DNA from: Saururus chinensis
Lineage: Eukaryota > Streptophyta > Magnoliopsida > Piperales > Saururaceae
Reading direction: 5' to 3'
Assembly: GCA_035235625.1 (NCBI GenBank)
Contig: CP141146.1
Location: forward strand, 4,954,501 to 5,018,500
Length of the DNA: 64,000 nt
Positions 48,480 through 61,250 of the stretch are shown here, in pieces. The notes below the pieces were generated by a model. That model saw only the letters and a program-made list of their open reading frames with translations. It made no database searches and was not told the DNA's origin. Position 1 is the stretch's first letter. Each line of letters opens with the position of its first letter. The position numbers and the translations under genes were made by a program.

Positions 48480-50560
48480 ATTCATGTCACATGTACATAG
48501 GTTTACATGTACATATGATAATTTTGTGTATTACTTTTAAAAGTTAGAGATATTTTATGTAATAAGAATGATCAATTCCTTCAATAATATTAGTAAATTT
48601 TCCATGCTATCTCAAGTTCAAGAAATTCCTTTGTAGAACTTTTAAGGCTACCAAAGATGATCCTTTGGCAAATACCTAGGATCCTTTATTCCCATTGGCG
48701 CCCCAGGAAGAGGGACTTTTAAGACTTGCTAGCACCAGTAGAGTTCAAGGTGCTTCCTCGAAGTCCAAGCTACTAACACAAGCAGGCAAAAGTGTTTTAA
48801 TTAGCGTATTGTTTTCGGCCAACTGTTTACATTAATGTTAGTGGTAAAATTTCATAAGGGTACATTCGAAAATCATGATTAATTGGTGGTTGATTTCTTA
48901 AGTGGAAACATCAAACATGAGAAATAAACACAGTGTACACACAATTAAGTGGGATAGGAATCATAGGATATGCAGAAGTAAAAGAAGTGAGGCTTGGACA
49001 ATTCATGGGCTATAATCATTAGAGCAAAGCACTGCAAGAAGAAAGATTTTCTTGAAGCCCGCAGCTGTGCATCATCATCAACCTGTGTGGAAAACAATGG
49101 TAAAAATTAAGGAGAAGGCTTTACTTGATTAAGTTGGCACAATGGATGAAGTTTTAAACACATGACTTTAGAAGACAATGGTTCCCTTGCTACATTTTGT
49201 GAGTGAGATAGAAATTTGTAAGAGTTTTTTTTTCATATTACATAGCTCATATTCCCTTCTTTTTAATAGTAAATATTATATTACTTACTTTAGAATGTCC
49301 TTAGGTTTTAAATAAACTCTATCCTTATATAGATCTTTATAAAAGGATAACAAATAATGCAACACCAAAGGATTTATCGGTGACAAGTCGAAATTAAATA
49401 ATGCAACACCGTTAAGTGGAAAGGATTTATCGGTGACAAGTTAAATTTCGCTAGTAGAAGGTGACTGCATAGACTCATTGGCGAGTCATTAGAGATAGTA
49501 AAAGCCCCTATTTTTCCATGACAAATGTTGTTATGTTAAAAAAGACTTTATTTTTGTAGATATGAACCACCCTTTAATTACTATAGCAAAGAAGATTGAT
49601 ATTTACATATATTATAATAAATTGGTAAGCAATGATGATGTGTATGTAAATAAAAATGTATAGTTCATAAATATTGATCTGTTGGTAAAGTTTGACGAGT
49701 TACGATTTAAGTTAAAGAAAAACTTGTCGCAAATGATAATGTGACTTTGAAGTATTTAATTTCATCTTCGCAATCATCTATTATATATAAATTAAAATAT
49801 AATAAAGACTTGCAATTAATTTTTTTATTTATAAAAAGACAAATAAAAAAATATTATCATTATATACAACGATGAAAGAGACTCACAACAATAAAATTAA
49901 TAAATCATCATTAGTAAAAAATAACCAAACTATTAATAAAGATAAATTATTGATTGTATTAGCTCACCCCAACTTAAATGACAAGTTTTATATGGGAGTC
50001 AATGATATGCAATACACTTGTAAAATAATCAAGTAATAATGAATTTTAAATTACACATCATTATTTTTTATCGTGTACTCTTAACACATAATATTCATAT
50101 TATTGTGTTCAACAAAAATAATATCATCTTAAAAAATATGATATTTATAATAATACATAACTAATGATACAAAATACAAAAAAAATTTATTATAAATTTT
50201 ATTTAACATTGATATAATAATACAACTCGTATTTTTATATCGTCTCAGTAATAACACAATAAAATTTACATACATATAACCAAATACACAATGTTAAGTT
50301 ATATCACATATTAATTAACACATTAAGTATCCATTACAAATTAAAAGAATTAACCGATTTTAACTCAATAAATCTGTCACGCATAGTAAAACATTTCAAT
50401 GCCTACAAAACCTAAATCAACAATGTGAAAAAATATCACCCACAATAGGTGCGATAAAGACTTTACTTGATAACCATAATTTTTTATACAACCCTGAAAA
50501 TTATAACGGCTACGAATTTAAAAAAGAAATATGTACAAGACACGACCGTGTGAAAAATAT
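48480..50560. other. AT-rich intergenic DNA
   Basis: Very AT-rich with many short A/T runs. A direct repeat of 'aaggatttatcggtgacaag' occurs at about 49368 and 49420. No gene recognised. Confidence 0.5.
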
Positions 50561-53500
50561 GTGAGATCTGGAGATGGATGTGACAATCCTAGAATAACTT
50601 AGCGCAAAAATCTTAGGCTTCCAACCGGCAACAATGACACAATGTGGCAGGACCACCAGTCATTAACCAGGAAACAGAAACAAGTGTTACTGAAGTCACA
50701 CAATCACAGAAATTTTCATACGTAGCCATCGGTCAATCGAGTTTTTTAACACTTGGATAAAAACAATATTACCAACACCGCTATATGTTCGTACATCAAT
50801 TGGAGACTTGTAATTGATCTGTTTCACCATCTTAACTTACCCAACAAACCCTTTTATGATCCACTATCATTCCTGCTGGTTAATATGGATCAGCATTCCA
50901 TCACAAGTGGCAACAATCAACTATCGAAGCCTAGAAGAATGTACCCTCAGGCGGCTGAACCAATTTTCGGTTATGTGGGGCAGCCATTTCTTTCTTCAGC
51001 TGAGTCAAGATGTCCTCCATGGTGTATTCTCGCTGCCAATTTGCCAACATTCCGAACTTCTTTGGCTCTACCTGTATGTAAGATCAAAAAAGACATCAGC
51101 ACAATTGCCAATAATCACCTTTTCATACAAAAATGAAGGAACGGCGCTCATGAATATTCTACTTGCATTACCACTCCTGTTTCAGGATTAATACAGGTCA
51201 TATTTATCCGAGAATGGAACCTAACACTGGGAGGCTTCTCCGGATAATCTTTATCACAGAATAGCTTCAGCTGATAAATGCGGCCTTCATGAACAGACTG
51301 CAAATAATGGAGAAAAAGAATGAGGACAAAGTTTAAACGTACTTGTAACCAATTGCCAACATTGGAAAAATCATACATTGTGAGGACCAATAATTGTGCC
51401 TGTCCAAGAGCGCATGTATATATCATCTCCATCATCCATTCCATAGCTAACGGTACCATCCCCAATCCCCTTTTCTCCACGCTCCAGCTCTTCAAGCAAT
51501 CTAAAGTTCCGAGGAACTGCAAAACAAAACAAATGGACTAAATCAATAATAGATTAACAAGATAGTCCTATCACATTTGCAGATGATTCAAAGCCACAAT
51601 CAAGATTTTAAAATTTTCACTTTGGCAGTCATATTGCAAGCAAATGTTAACAAGCATCATATATTAGTACAAATTCTCAGATTTTAGTAAATTATTTCAT
51701 GCTCTACAAGCATCTAAAGTTCCGAGGACTGAATCAATAATACATGAACTCCAATAATAACTCTCTCTCTACCAAATATATAATTGCCTACACCTTGTTA
51801 AACATAATTCTTTAGCATGAACTTATCAAATCTCTCCAATGCCATCATCACTCGTCTTCCATTTTACTTCAACTAGGATGCATGGACACGGAAATATGGG
51901 TGCCGTATCCATATCCAATATGTGGACTAGGAAGCATGGACACAACAAAATGTGTGTTGTATTCGTAAACATAAGGATATGCCACCGATAAATCTGCCTG
52001 CATATCCAAGTCATTCAAAAAAAAAGGTAACGTATCTGCTACATCCATGATACATTAGCCTAATAAACCCTAAGTGAGGCATTCCATCTCCTCTCCCCCG
52101 AACCAGAGAGGCAAACACCCAACCTCCCAGCCCTCTTCCGGCGACAGTCGTAGAACCTTTCAGGCAGTAATCTCTCCAACTCCATCCCTCTTACCTTTGC
52201 CATCTTCTGATCTCTTCTCTCTTGCAAGTGGCAAGGTCTCAACCGTCCACTCACCTCTCTCTTCTGTGCGACTGCTCCCCACAGCCTACTCTCTTCTGCA
52301 GCTCCACAACCCAGGTAATCATTTCCTCCCTTTTCATTTCTGATTTCCCCTTCGTCATCTTCATTTCTGGGTTTGAACTTTGCACTCACTTCTAATTTCC
52401 CCTTCACCATCTTCATTTGTGGGTTTGAACAGGTAAAGGTGACGACTTGAGGGAGGAGAAGCAGTCAAGCCACTGGGAACGGCTTAGGAGTTTGCTGGGT
52501 GCCAGCTTGGTTGTTCAATTGGCCTTTAAGTAAGTTTCAGAAACAGCATATAACTACCTTCCAGTTTGACTGCCATCTGCCTGCTATATTTCCCCTCCAA
52601 GTATAACTGCCTTGTGTGACTGCCATATAGGCCTACCAGCGAAAAGGCTGACATGCTCATGACCCATGTTTGAAAAAACTATGATGCAAATCTATGAGCA
52701 AGAAAAAGCAGGTTCTGAATACCAGATTATGTGAAAGAAAATGTTACTGTGCATAAAATGTACTAAGCAGTATGAAGTGCAGGGACAAAGCAAACGTTTT
52801 CCATTTTTTTCCCTGCCTACAAATGAGGCAAGGATCTTGAATCCCCTAGAAGTGATTCAACCAAACTCAAGATCACCATTACATTATCCTTGTCTGCTAG
52901 TTGTATATTCAAACGAAATAATAAAATGCATCACAAATCCAAGGTAATCTATTAATAGAAAGGGAAGATATAAAACTACTAACAATTGACTCAGCGGCCT
53001 AAATGTGACAGAAAAAAAAACTTCAAAACCAAAAATTCCACATGAAGTAGGACAAGGACTTCCTGATATTAATGATAGCTGTCTCGGTATAAGAGAAGCT
53101 AAAAATTTAGAAAGATAAAAGAAGACATTGGGGGCAGGAAGAAGAAGAGGCGGGGGGAGAAGAAACAGCAGCCAGAAGAAAACTAGAATTCAAACATGTA
53201 AAGCTGAAATTAAAACGTAAAGTCAGCAAACAACGTACAAATGATGTAACGTTCTGCACGGGAGAGAAGGAACAGGAGAATTTGAATGTGTACCCGTCAA
53301 CACAATTTATAACCATCGTGTGCTTAAAAGAGCAATGGACCCTAAGGCTAACAAAATGAAACCCTAGATACAAACACCCAAAATCAATTTTTTCTTGTCT
53401 GTTATAAAAAACCTTAATCTTCATCTTGCATCCCTAATACTCATAAGTCTACCCTAAAATAACAACTTCATATGGCATCCATAACAGAGGAAATGAAGGA

Positions 53501-53742
53501 GAACAGAATGATGCAGCTCGCCCAAGAAAACAAAGGAGGAGATACATAATAAAAAGATACATCTCACTCTCCTAAAAACCCCACAAGGGAATTGGAAAAA
53601 ATGCTGGCAACAACATACTATATCTTCCAGAAACAAACATCTTTTTCGTGACTCCGCCCAAACAAAATCATTGTCGACACTTCAATGTGCCTAAACAAAT
53701 GGTTCGGACAATAATTACTCAGATTATTACCATGGGAATATC
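50560..53742. repeat. segmental duplication, copy A (UEV1 region)
   Basis: Matches 61250-64000 in the same orientation, covering UEV1 exons 2-4, their introns and 3' flank. Intron 1 holds unmatched segments: about 51883-52626 here and about 62577-62951 in copy B. The match continues at least to 53742, opposite the window end. Confidence 0.85.
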
Positions 53743-54333
53743 ACTTCACAACGAAAGCACTACATCACACAAAATTCACAATCACATCGTGATTTATATG
53801 TGAATCACGTGTCATCCATAGAAATAAATTTTTTTTCCAGATACAACGATTGCAGTATTCTTCACTTGTTGGTAGCCCATTTTTTTTAATTAAAGCCAAT
53901 CAACGTAACTATACGGTTAGGAAAAGAAAGCTCCACAAATATCTTAATCCATTTTCACTTGCTTATGTTACTTTACTAACATAAATTAGCATTCCAATCC
54001 AAAAAAAAAAGGAACTAGAACAAACACATGAATGGACCACCAAACAAACTAAATCGGGCAAGCCATCACCACACTCAGCAATTATAGCTCACCTGTTATA
54101 TCACCACTACTAGAGTATACACAGAAATCATCCATCATAATAAAACTAACTTAAAAGCTAAGCCTTTTAGAGACTGCTACATCACAACTGATAAATCCAC
54201 CGACAAAATCATAGAACTGCATCAAAATACAAAATTATAGCCAAATTGAGCCCAACAAAATCGAAAAAACAGAGAGGAAAATTTGGGAGAATTGATTACC
54301 GACAACACTCGATCCACCAGAACCGATCGTCAT
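50931..54333 (-). CDS. UEV1: ubiquitin-conjugating enzyme E2 variant 1 (UEV1/MMS2-like), copy A
   Basis: Four exons on the minus strand (54333-54300, 51516-51377, 51297-51171 less its first donor base, i.e. to 51172, and 51071-50931) give 146 residues: [20 protein letters not shown], then [67 protein letters not shown] and [18 protein letters not shown]. It has the UBC fold but lacks the active-site cysteine context (no HPN...CL), as UEVs do. UEV1 proteins pair with UBC13 to build Lys63-linked ubiquitin chains in DNA-damage tolerance, iron and stress responses. Length and exon plan are normal. The 2.8-kb first intron contains an unmatched 0.74-kb insertion relative to copy B. Confidence 0.95.
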
Positions 54334-54339
54334 GGGGGA

Positions 54340-55286
54340 GCTTTGCAATCGGCAGGAAGATAATTATAAAAAAAAATCCCGATCAAAGAAAAATGCTTCC
54401 TTTTCTTCTTTTCTCCTTCCGGAAGCGAGAGGGGCGCTCGAGATTGGAAGCGCAGATTTTGGCCTTTTTGTGGGCTCTAAATTGTGACAGGAGAACCGGA
54501 TGCGCCGTCATCGTAAAAATATAATTTTTGTGTATATTGACACGCCCCTTCTTCACCTGTTCCACCCATGCTCGTAGATGTTTTGACATTATTGCCCTCA
54601 AAGCGGTTATCCGAGCTGGGCCAGGTTGCGATTTTATAACATAAAAAATATGGGGCAGAGTAATGATCACCTCCGTTCTAGTTTTATTTAATTTAAAAAA
54701 ATAAAATAAGTTATTTTTAAAATTAACTCAGCCACCACCCCGCATTGGTAGTTAGGTCCAAGTTTTTTTTATGTAACTGGGTATAAATTATATTTAATTG
54801 GGTGAAACTTGGGCTTAACTAAGAAATGACTCGGCTCCACAAGTAGATCAGGTTTGGTTAAACATAGTTTACCATATATTTAACCCAAGTTGCATCTCTA
54901 TCCACTTTTATAAATTAATAGTTTTATTTAATTTTAATTTATTTTAGTAATAAGTTGGGTTTAGGTTTATAAATTTAACCAAATAGCTATTCGAATTTGG
55001 TTCAGTGATCCAAACCGACCAATTTAAAGTTATAAATATATTTTTATAAACCTTAGCTCGACTTTGAGTTTTCAAATTTAACCTAAATTGTTATTAAAAT
55101 TAAAATTAAATTATTATTTTTTAAATGACTTCCAATTTAACAAAACTTGACTCGAAGAAGAACCAATGGCACCTCTAACGGAGGGAGTAATACATGTGCA
55201 CTATAAGGTTAGAGCCGTTATATCATTGTGGGGCCTTTATGATTGATGGCTTCAATCTCAAGCATTGCTTGCACATTTAATTTAGA
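54340..55286. other. intergenic upstream of UEV1 copy A
   Basis: Contains the UEV1 leader and promoter, then AT-rich DNA bounded by Stowaway-like words ('cacctccgttctag' at about 54669 and 'aacggagggagta' at about 55178). A larger nested element is possible here but not proven. Confidence 0.4.
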
Positions 55287-55448
55287 AAAATGCTTTGATA
55301 GCGTGAAAATTCACACGTCAAAACACTACTTCAGCACCATAACACTATTGATGTATGGGGCTCACAAAAATGGACCCCACACATCAACGGTGTGATGGTG
55401 ATGAAGTAGTTTTCTGACGTGAGAACTACACCATATTTTCTCAAAGCA
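55287..55448. mobile_element. hairpin MITE of about 160 bp
   Basis: The left arm 'aaatgctttga...ttcacacgtcaaaacactacttc' and the right arm 'gaagtagttttctgacgtga...tcaaagcat' are inverted copies meeting at 'ggggctcac...ggaccccac'. No coding sequence. Confidence 0.65.
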
Positions 55449-55502
55449 TATGAGCAATAATGAAGGTTCATATTGAGATCGGCCTATGCTTGGGTTTTGG
55501 TA

Positions 55503-55684
55503 TTCCTTCCATCTTATATTAATAATTTTATTTAAAAAAATTATCTCATATTAATAACTTCATTTGCCTCAAATTAAGTGGCTAAAGAAAAAATCAATGA
55601 GAAGTTATTTTTTTATCTATTTTACTATTTAATAATTATTATTATTTTAAATAAAACTACTAATATAGAATAGAATAGAAGGAA
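55503..55684. mobile_element. Stowaway-like MITE
   Basis: Begins TTCCTTCCATCTTATATTAA and ends TAATATAGAA...GAAGGAA, flanked by TA at 55501-55502 and 55685-55686. The interior is AT-rich without coding sequence. Confidence 0.55.
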
Positions 55685-55731
55685 TATAAAGAAAGGCACA
55701 AAGCCTTTCAAGTAGTTAGCTGAGATGTTGT

Positions 55732-55874
55732 TAAAAAAATACTTTGTAAGCTGGGCAAATGCTCAGTATTAGTTATCACCCCAAATAATAGGTAAGGTCA
55801 ACTTAAAAAAATACTTTGTAAGCCGGGCAAATGCTTAGTTATCAGTTATCACCCCAATTAATAGGTAGGGTCAA
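55732..55874. repeat. 71-bp tandem repeat, two copies
   Basis: The words 'actttgtaag', 'gggcaaatgct', 'ttatcacccca' and 'ggtcaac' recur in the same order about 71 bp apart, with a few differences. Confidence 0.8.
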
Positions 55875-57493
55875 CTAGAAGAGCCCTATTAAATAAAGTC
55901 ATGCAATATCAAAATACGTATTCATGAAATAAACAGTGAGATAAGACTTAACGAGGATTCATTGTATATTGGCAATTTGGCACAAGAGAATTTTTTAAAT
56001 TCTATATAACTAGTTAGGTGGATATAAATGAGTTTGACATTTGAGTCTTATTGGTATAATAACTTTCTATATACATGAAGTTTAGAAATAAAATTTAATT
56101 ATTAAATAGTAGACATAAAGAGCTTTTTAAATTTTATAAGAGTCCATAAATCGAAACTCAAATGACGAAGTTATGATAGATAAAACACTAAGAAATATTT
56201 AAAATATATGTAGAAAATAGTGAATTTGACTTTTGGTCATTCTAATTACAATAACTTATTATGTGGGTTGAATTTAAATGTGAAACTTTAAAGATATAAA
56301 TTATATATAGCTTCGAAACACATTAAGAATACATAAATAGGAGTTTGAATGAAGTAGTTATAATTATATGAAGTTTGACCAGAGGTGCAATCATGACTCA
56401 CAAATGCATGCAAATCTAACCTTTAGTTATTCTTAAGATTATAACTTTTTCTAGATGATGAGTTTTGATCTAAAATTTTAAGGTTAGAAAGTAGATAGAA
56501 ATATCTTTGTAACTCCACTAAGAGTGCATTAATTGGAATTCATATGAGAAAGTTTTGACTATTCGAAGTTGGGACTTGGTGCAATTAGTAGTTACTATTA
56601 GAGGGTTCATAAACGTGTTGATGACGTATTGATGGTTCGAGCAGTTTTGTGGTTTAGCTCAAAAACCACCCAGATTGACGGTTTTAGATCGGAATTTTGT
56701 ATTTTTCCTTTATAAGTGACTTTTAAGACATTTAAACTCCATTTCTTTTAGAAAAACCTTTCGAAATGAAGAATAAGAAGATCAATAGCTCTCCAAATCA
56801 AAATAAATCAATGGAAGAAGTATATTTATATGGAGATTAGTCAGCATCGCATATGAGAAATAATTTTATGTCGTGAAATAGGTTAGATTGCTAACCTTGT
56901 TACTGTGATTTAACATAGATTATGCATGTATGATTTGAATTATTAAATCATAAAAATAGATTCCTTGTGAATTCATGTCATGGTGATGCTAAGAAAACAT
57001 GATTTTATGTTGGATTACAAACCTTAATTTCATGATTTAGTTTTGAAGTGATTGTATGAGATATGTTTTGATTAGTTATATGATATAAAAACATGTAAAA
57101 GATATTGTCATGATTATATTATGATATCATATTTTTCTGAGAAATACTTTTTCTCACGCTTATTTCTCACGGAGAAACTCACGCGTTGCTGATAAAATGG
57201 GGCAGTGACGTGACTGATAAAATGGACACGTGAGTTTCTCCATGAGAATCACGTCTGCTATATAGCACTGCTCTATTTTTCTCATGTGTTAATGATCAAT
57301 TGATAGTAAGAATTATCATTTGTCATTATGGGAAAATTATATGTGAGAAGGATTATGATTTGTCATGATATAGAGTGATTTTGGGAAGTCGGGACAACTT
57401 TTGTTATTTCTTCCCAACCATTGGCATGTTCATCAACATGTTGGTGACGTTGCCAATGTAATAGAGGAAATGACAATATTGATATTAATAAGC

Positions 57494-58111
57494 ATCGACA
57501 CGTCAATGTGTAATCATGGGCAAGGGCGGAGCCAGGAGTTCCGATGAGGAGGGGCAAGTTTGAACATAGTGGGCATATAACACATTACAAAAGAGCAAAG
57601 TTGAACGGGGAGGGGCAAATTTTTTTTTAGAGGGTGCATAACTATAAGAAAAAATTAGAGGGGTAATATAAAAAAATTATAAATGTTTGGGGGGGGCAAC
57701 TGCCCCCCAACCTTGTACATGGCTCCGCCCCTGATCATGGGTCACCGACAGTGAAATCGACGTGTGTGATGAGGCATCGATGAGGATAGTTTTCCATGTC
57801 ATCCCACTATTGGAAAGGGTTCGACGCGTCAATGAGTTATTGATGGTCATCAGTGATTTCATCGTTACGTCGATAAGTCCACCGAAAGAAAGTCAGTTTT
57901 TGGCATTTTTATATCGACACGTCGGTGTGTTACTGGCGGGTCACTGGTAGTGAGGTTGACACATCAGTGAGGAATCGATGATGATAATTGTCCTTGTCAT
58001 CTTATTGTTGGCAAAGGTTCATCACATCGATAAGTTACCAATGGTCATTAATGACTTGGTCAATATATCGATGAGTCCACTGACAGTAAGTCAATTTTGG
58101 GTATTTTTAGC
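57494..58111. repeat. tandem repeat of about 198 bp, two units, one holding a MITE
   Basis: Unit 2 (57913-58111) repeats unit 1 (57494-57912 minus the inserted MITE): both run 'atcgacacgtc', 'gggtcac', 'gaggcatcgatga' or 'gaggaatcgatga', 'ttggcattttt' or 'ttgggtattttt'. Without the MITE and one duplication copy, unit 1 is about 198 bp, equal to unit 2. Confidence 0.75.
57521..57733. mobile_element. 213-bp hAT-type MITE with perfect 8-bp target duplication
   Basis: The termini CAAGGGCGGAGCCAGG and CATGGCTCCGCCCCTG are inverted repeats. ATCATGGG flanks both sides (57513-57520 and 57734-57741), a perfect 8-bp target-site duplication. No coding capacity. The insertion interrupts one unit of a tandem repeat and so came later than that duplication. 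Confidence 0.85.
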
Positions 58112-59169
58112 ATAAATCGCTATGAATATTAAGTTATTATTATAAGAAGTAATAATATGTTATTTAATATATAGATTGCAAATATATGTGATGATATGAT
58201 GAATTATAATTGGATGTATATACCTTTGTGAGTTAATATCTTTATAATGGGTCGCACCCCAAGATTGATGTCTTTCAATAATTGAGGTTTGAGGAACCCT
58301 CAATGCCTTTGGCTCCTCGAGTGAGTCTTTAGCCACGTAAACTAAAGGGGCTTGATATGAAAAAAAGTTTAGGTCTTCTAGCTTTTTAAGAAGGGGAGTT
58401 ATGTAGAACTACTTCCCTGGCTCGAGAATCATGTGTGAATGGATTATAACATCAAAAGATGATTAGTCACACACAATGTAATATAAGAGGTTTCAATAAT
58501 CATAGAAGTCGAAACTTCAACCACTCGGGTACATAAGCCCCTGTGGGCTTTAACTTTATAGCGTGGATGGGGCGGGCAGACTTCAGAATACAGGAAGTCC
58601 GAATCAAAATAGTTCATAGACTAGTGAGGCAAGGTTATTTTCCTACACGTGGCTATCGTGTCATAGAGAACATTTGACTTGCACTTATGAAGTTAGAGAC
58701 TTTTGAGTGGGATTCACAATATGATATTTGAAATTATGAGAAATACATTTGTAAATGTTATGTATATTCTACTTATGTGTGGTGGTGCTTTTTATTAAAT
58801 ATGATAGTTGATGATTGTGTGATGATGTAATGTAATTATGTACATAGTTATTACATAATAGTTGTTTAACCATTTCAGTGGGTATATTCGTATACTCATC
58901 ATCTGTGTGATGCAGGTGCCTTGTGGGGCTAAAAACTATTTTAGGACTTTACATATATGGTAAGGATGATGTTGTTAGGCCGCTTGATATGTTTATGTTT
59001 TCTTACTTTAAGGTAGATGACTTTAAGCATGTAAATGTCAATCTATTTGTATTTGTACATATCGATATATTTGTATATGTACTTGGGCAAGACCATGTGT
59101 AATTTAAAATATGATTTGATTTGGATTATTAATGTACTCTAATTTAGAACACGTATATTTGAAAATTAT

Positions 59170-61250
59170 TGACTTATACCCCAAGATAACTTGTCGAATA
59201 ATTGACAATTTTTTTAAAAAAACTTAATTTTTTTATTTTTTTTATAAAAATGAGTTTAACTATCATAGGGCAAGACAAGAAGAGTTCAGCTAGAAGGAAG
59301 ATTAATAGTTTTAGCTGGCATATTAAGCTTTGGATTGTGGCTCATTCTTGTCCTATCGTAGATTTGCATTCAAAACCAAGGCTCAACCCAATATAGATGG
59401 AATTAATTCAATATTGACCCGGGTTGGGTCTAAAAAAATACCTATGTAAATCTCGGACCAGGTAAAGCCCAAAAACTGACCCAACTCAAGTTCCTAATTA
59501 ACTTAGAAAATTATATTCAACCAGACTTGTATGAAATTGTATATTTTTTCATAGAAAGAACTAACCCAATATAGTATTTATTTGGTTAGAATTATAAAAG
59601 TTGGAACTGAACAGACGATATATTTATAAAATTTGCCATTTTTTTTAGAATAGAAAAATAACCCTTCTCCTTCTCCTTTACCCTAACAATCTTCATCTTC
59701 TTCCTCTTGCCGCAATCACTTCATATGCCATTGACACCACTTCACCATCATTACTTTCGATGGAATCCCTGTCATCATCACCTTGTCGCTGCTTCTTTAG
59801 ATGTCACCAATATCAACCCCCCATTTCCCCTCCCCACTTTATCTTCTCTCTTTCGCGAGGTGGTTGGACTGCAGTCTGGCACACCAGATCTGGCCATGGC
59901 TAGCTAGCTCACTATTAATCAAGCTGTAGTTGCGGTCAGCTAGGCTGATGGCTCTCCGTGACCAGCCCAATTAGTTTGCCAATCTAGCCATTGCTTTTCC
60001 TCTTCACTCATTGCCTTGAATCTCCAATAATATCATAAAGTCTACTCTATTTTCCTAATGAAAGGTCATCTTGACAACTCCATTGAACAAAAATGTAGCC
60101 CTTTGTCTTCAATCAACATAGACCATCGATTCCAGCAAACAGAGCTCCTTCAACGAATCTGGCCAAGACATCTGACAACTAGTTCTTTTCCTTTGGATCA
60201 CTTTCCAATGACCAGTTAGGAATTTGGAGCATAAAGATGAATAATTTCATTAATAAATAAAACTCATATAAAGAATGTGTGTTAACGAGCCCAGTATAAA
60301 TGAGCTTTAGACTATTCAGGCTTGAGATTAAAACTTTAATTTTGAGTTTGAGGAGTTGTTTTACCTTGTGCTCATTGCTTGGTTTTGTAACTTGTGACCC
60401 AAATGTATTTATAGAAAAATTATTAATACAAACATGGTCAAAAGCAATCCACTGTGTTAGGATTAAAAAATCAAATGAAGTAATTTAGTTGATTTTGAGT
60501 TTTTAATTTAGACTATTAATACAGGATAGAGAGAACTTCTATAAAAATAGTTCTAATTCTCATAAGATATATTAGTAGTTTCCTCTAACAAAAAGCACAA
60601 GGTAAAAAGTAAAATCTAATAGTTGTACATGAAAAAAATAAAAATAATATATTTGACAAAAAGAGTTAAAACTTGGGTGACATAAAATCTATATATAGTA
60701 TGTAAACATGCATGTATATATTTAAAAAAATAATATACAAAATAAAAGTTTAAGCTTTTTTTGAGTTTCGAATCGAGTGAAGCCTAACACATGTATATAT
60801 AAGCTTAGCTTGACCAACTTCAAGTTCAAATACGAGTTGAGCTGAGTCAACTTTTAAGTTTGGCTTAGGACCCCTAATCTTTGGGGGTGAATTCCTTGTT
60901 TTTTGAAAATGTGAATATTAACCAAGGTGTCTAATATATTAATATTCATCGTTATAAAGGAAACAGGTTTTGCCCAACTACATGTCTAGAAAACATTTGC
61001 ACACCCAAAGCCTTCACAGGCACATGGGCGACAGAAGTTACAAAGAAAAGCAACTAATCGCATTTCCGTGAACATTTCCTCCACAGGTTGAAATTTCGGG
61101 AAGCTGACAAGAGATAGAAACTCTCGAAACCTATAACAAACCATGGGTCTCACCGAAAAGATCAGCACATTTCTTCAGTCTTCCAGGAGAAAAAACACGG
61201 CCCTAATAGCACACGAAACAAAACTTGTGAAATACCATATGTGATCCGTA
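59170..61250. other. intergenic, AT-rich
   Basis: No gene recognised. It contains scattered 'gggttgggt/acccaac' and 'gagttgagctgagtc' words (about 59340-59500 and 60760-60890) that look like decayed hAT-type subterminal repeats. Boundaries could not be set. Confidence 0.4.

Larger units (their letters stand above)
55900..59170. mobile_element. probable Ty3/gypsy-type LTR sequence, non-coding, decayed
   Basis: A long non-coding stretch whose style resembles large plant gypsy LTRs: repeated phrases of the type 'taaatcgaaactcaaatgacgaag', and 'gtgggtatattcgtatactcat' followed by 'gatgcaggtgcc'. No pol coding sequence, TG/CA borders or target duplication could be fixed. It contains a 198-bp tandem repeat and a nested MITE. 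If it is a retroelement it is an old solo LTR or fragment. Confidence 0.3.

Noticed and set aside
52060-52416. Minus-strand frame of 118 codons in the UEV1 intron
   Set aside because: Lies in a copy-specific intron segment, has no family resemblance, and the plus strand looks more like a transcript leader.
54669-55190. A single 0.5-kb Stowaway element bounded by CTCCGT-type words
   Set aside because: The termini match poorly and the interior looks like unrelated sequence; kept only as a possibility in the intergenic entry.
57494-58111. Repeat array considered as CRISPR-like
   Set aside because: Only two long units without spacer structure, in a plant nuclear genome; a plain tandem duplication.
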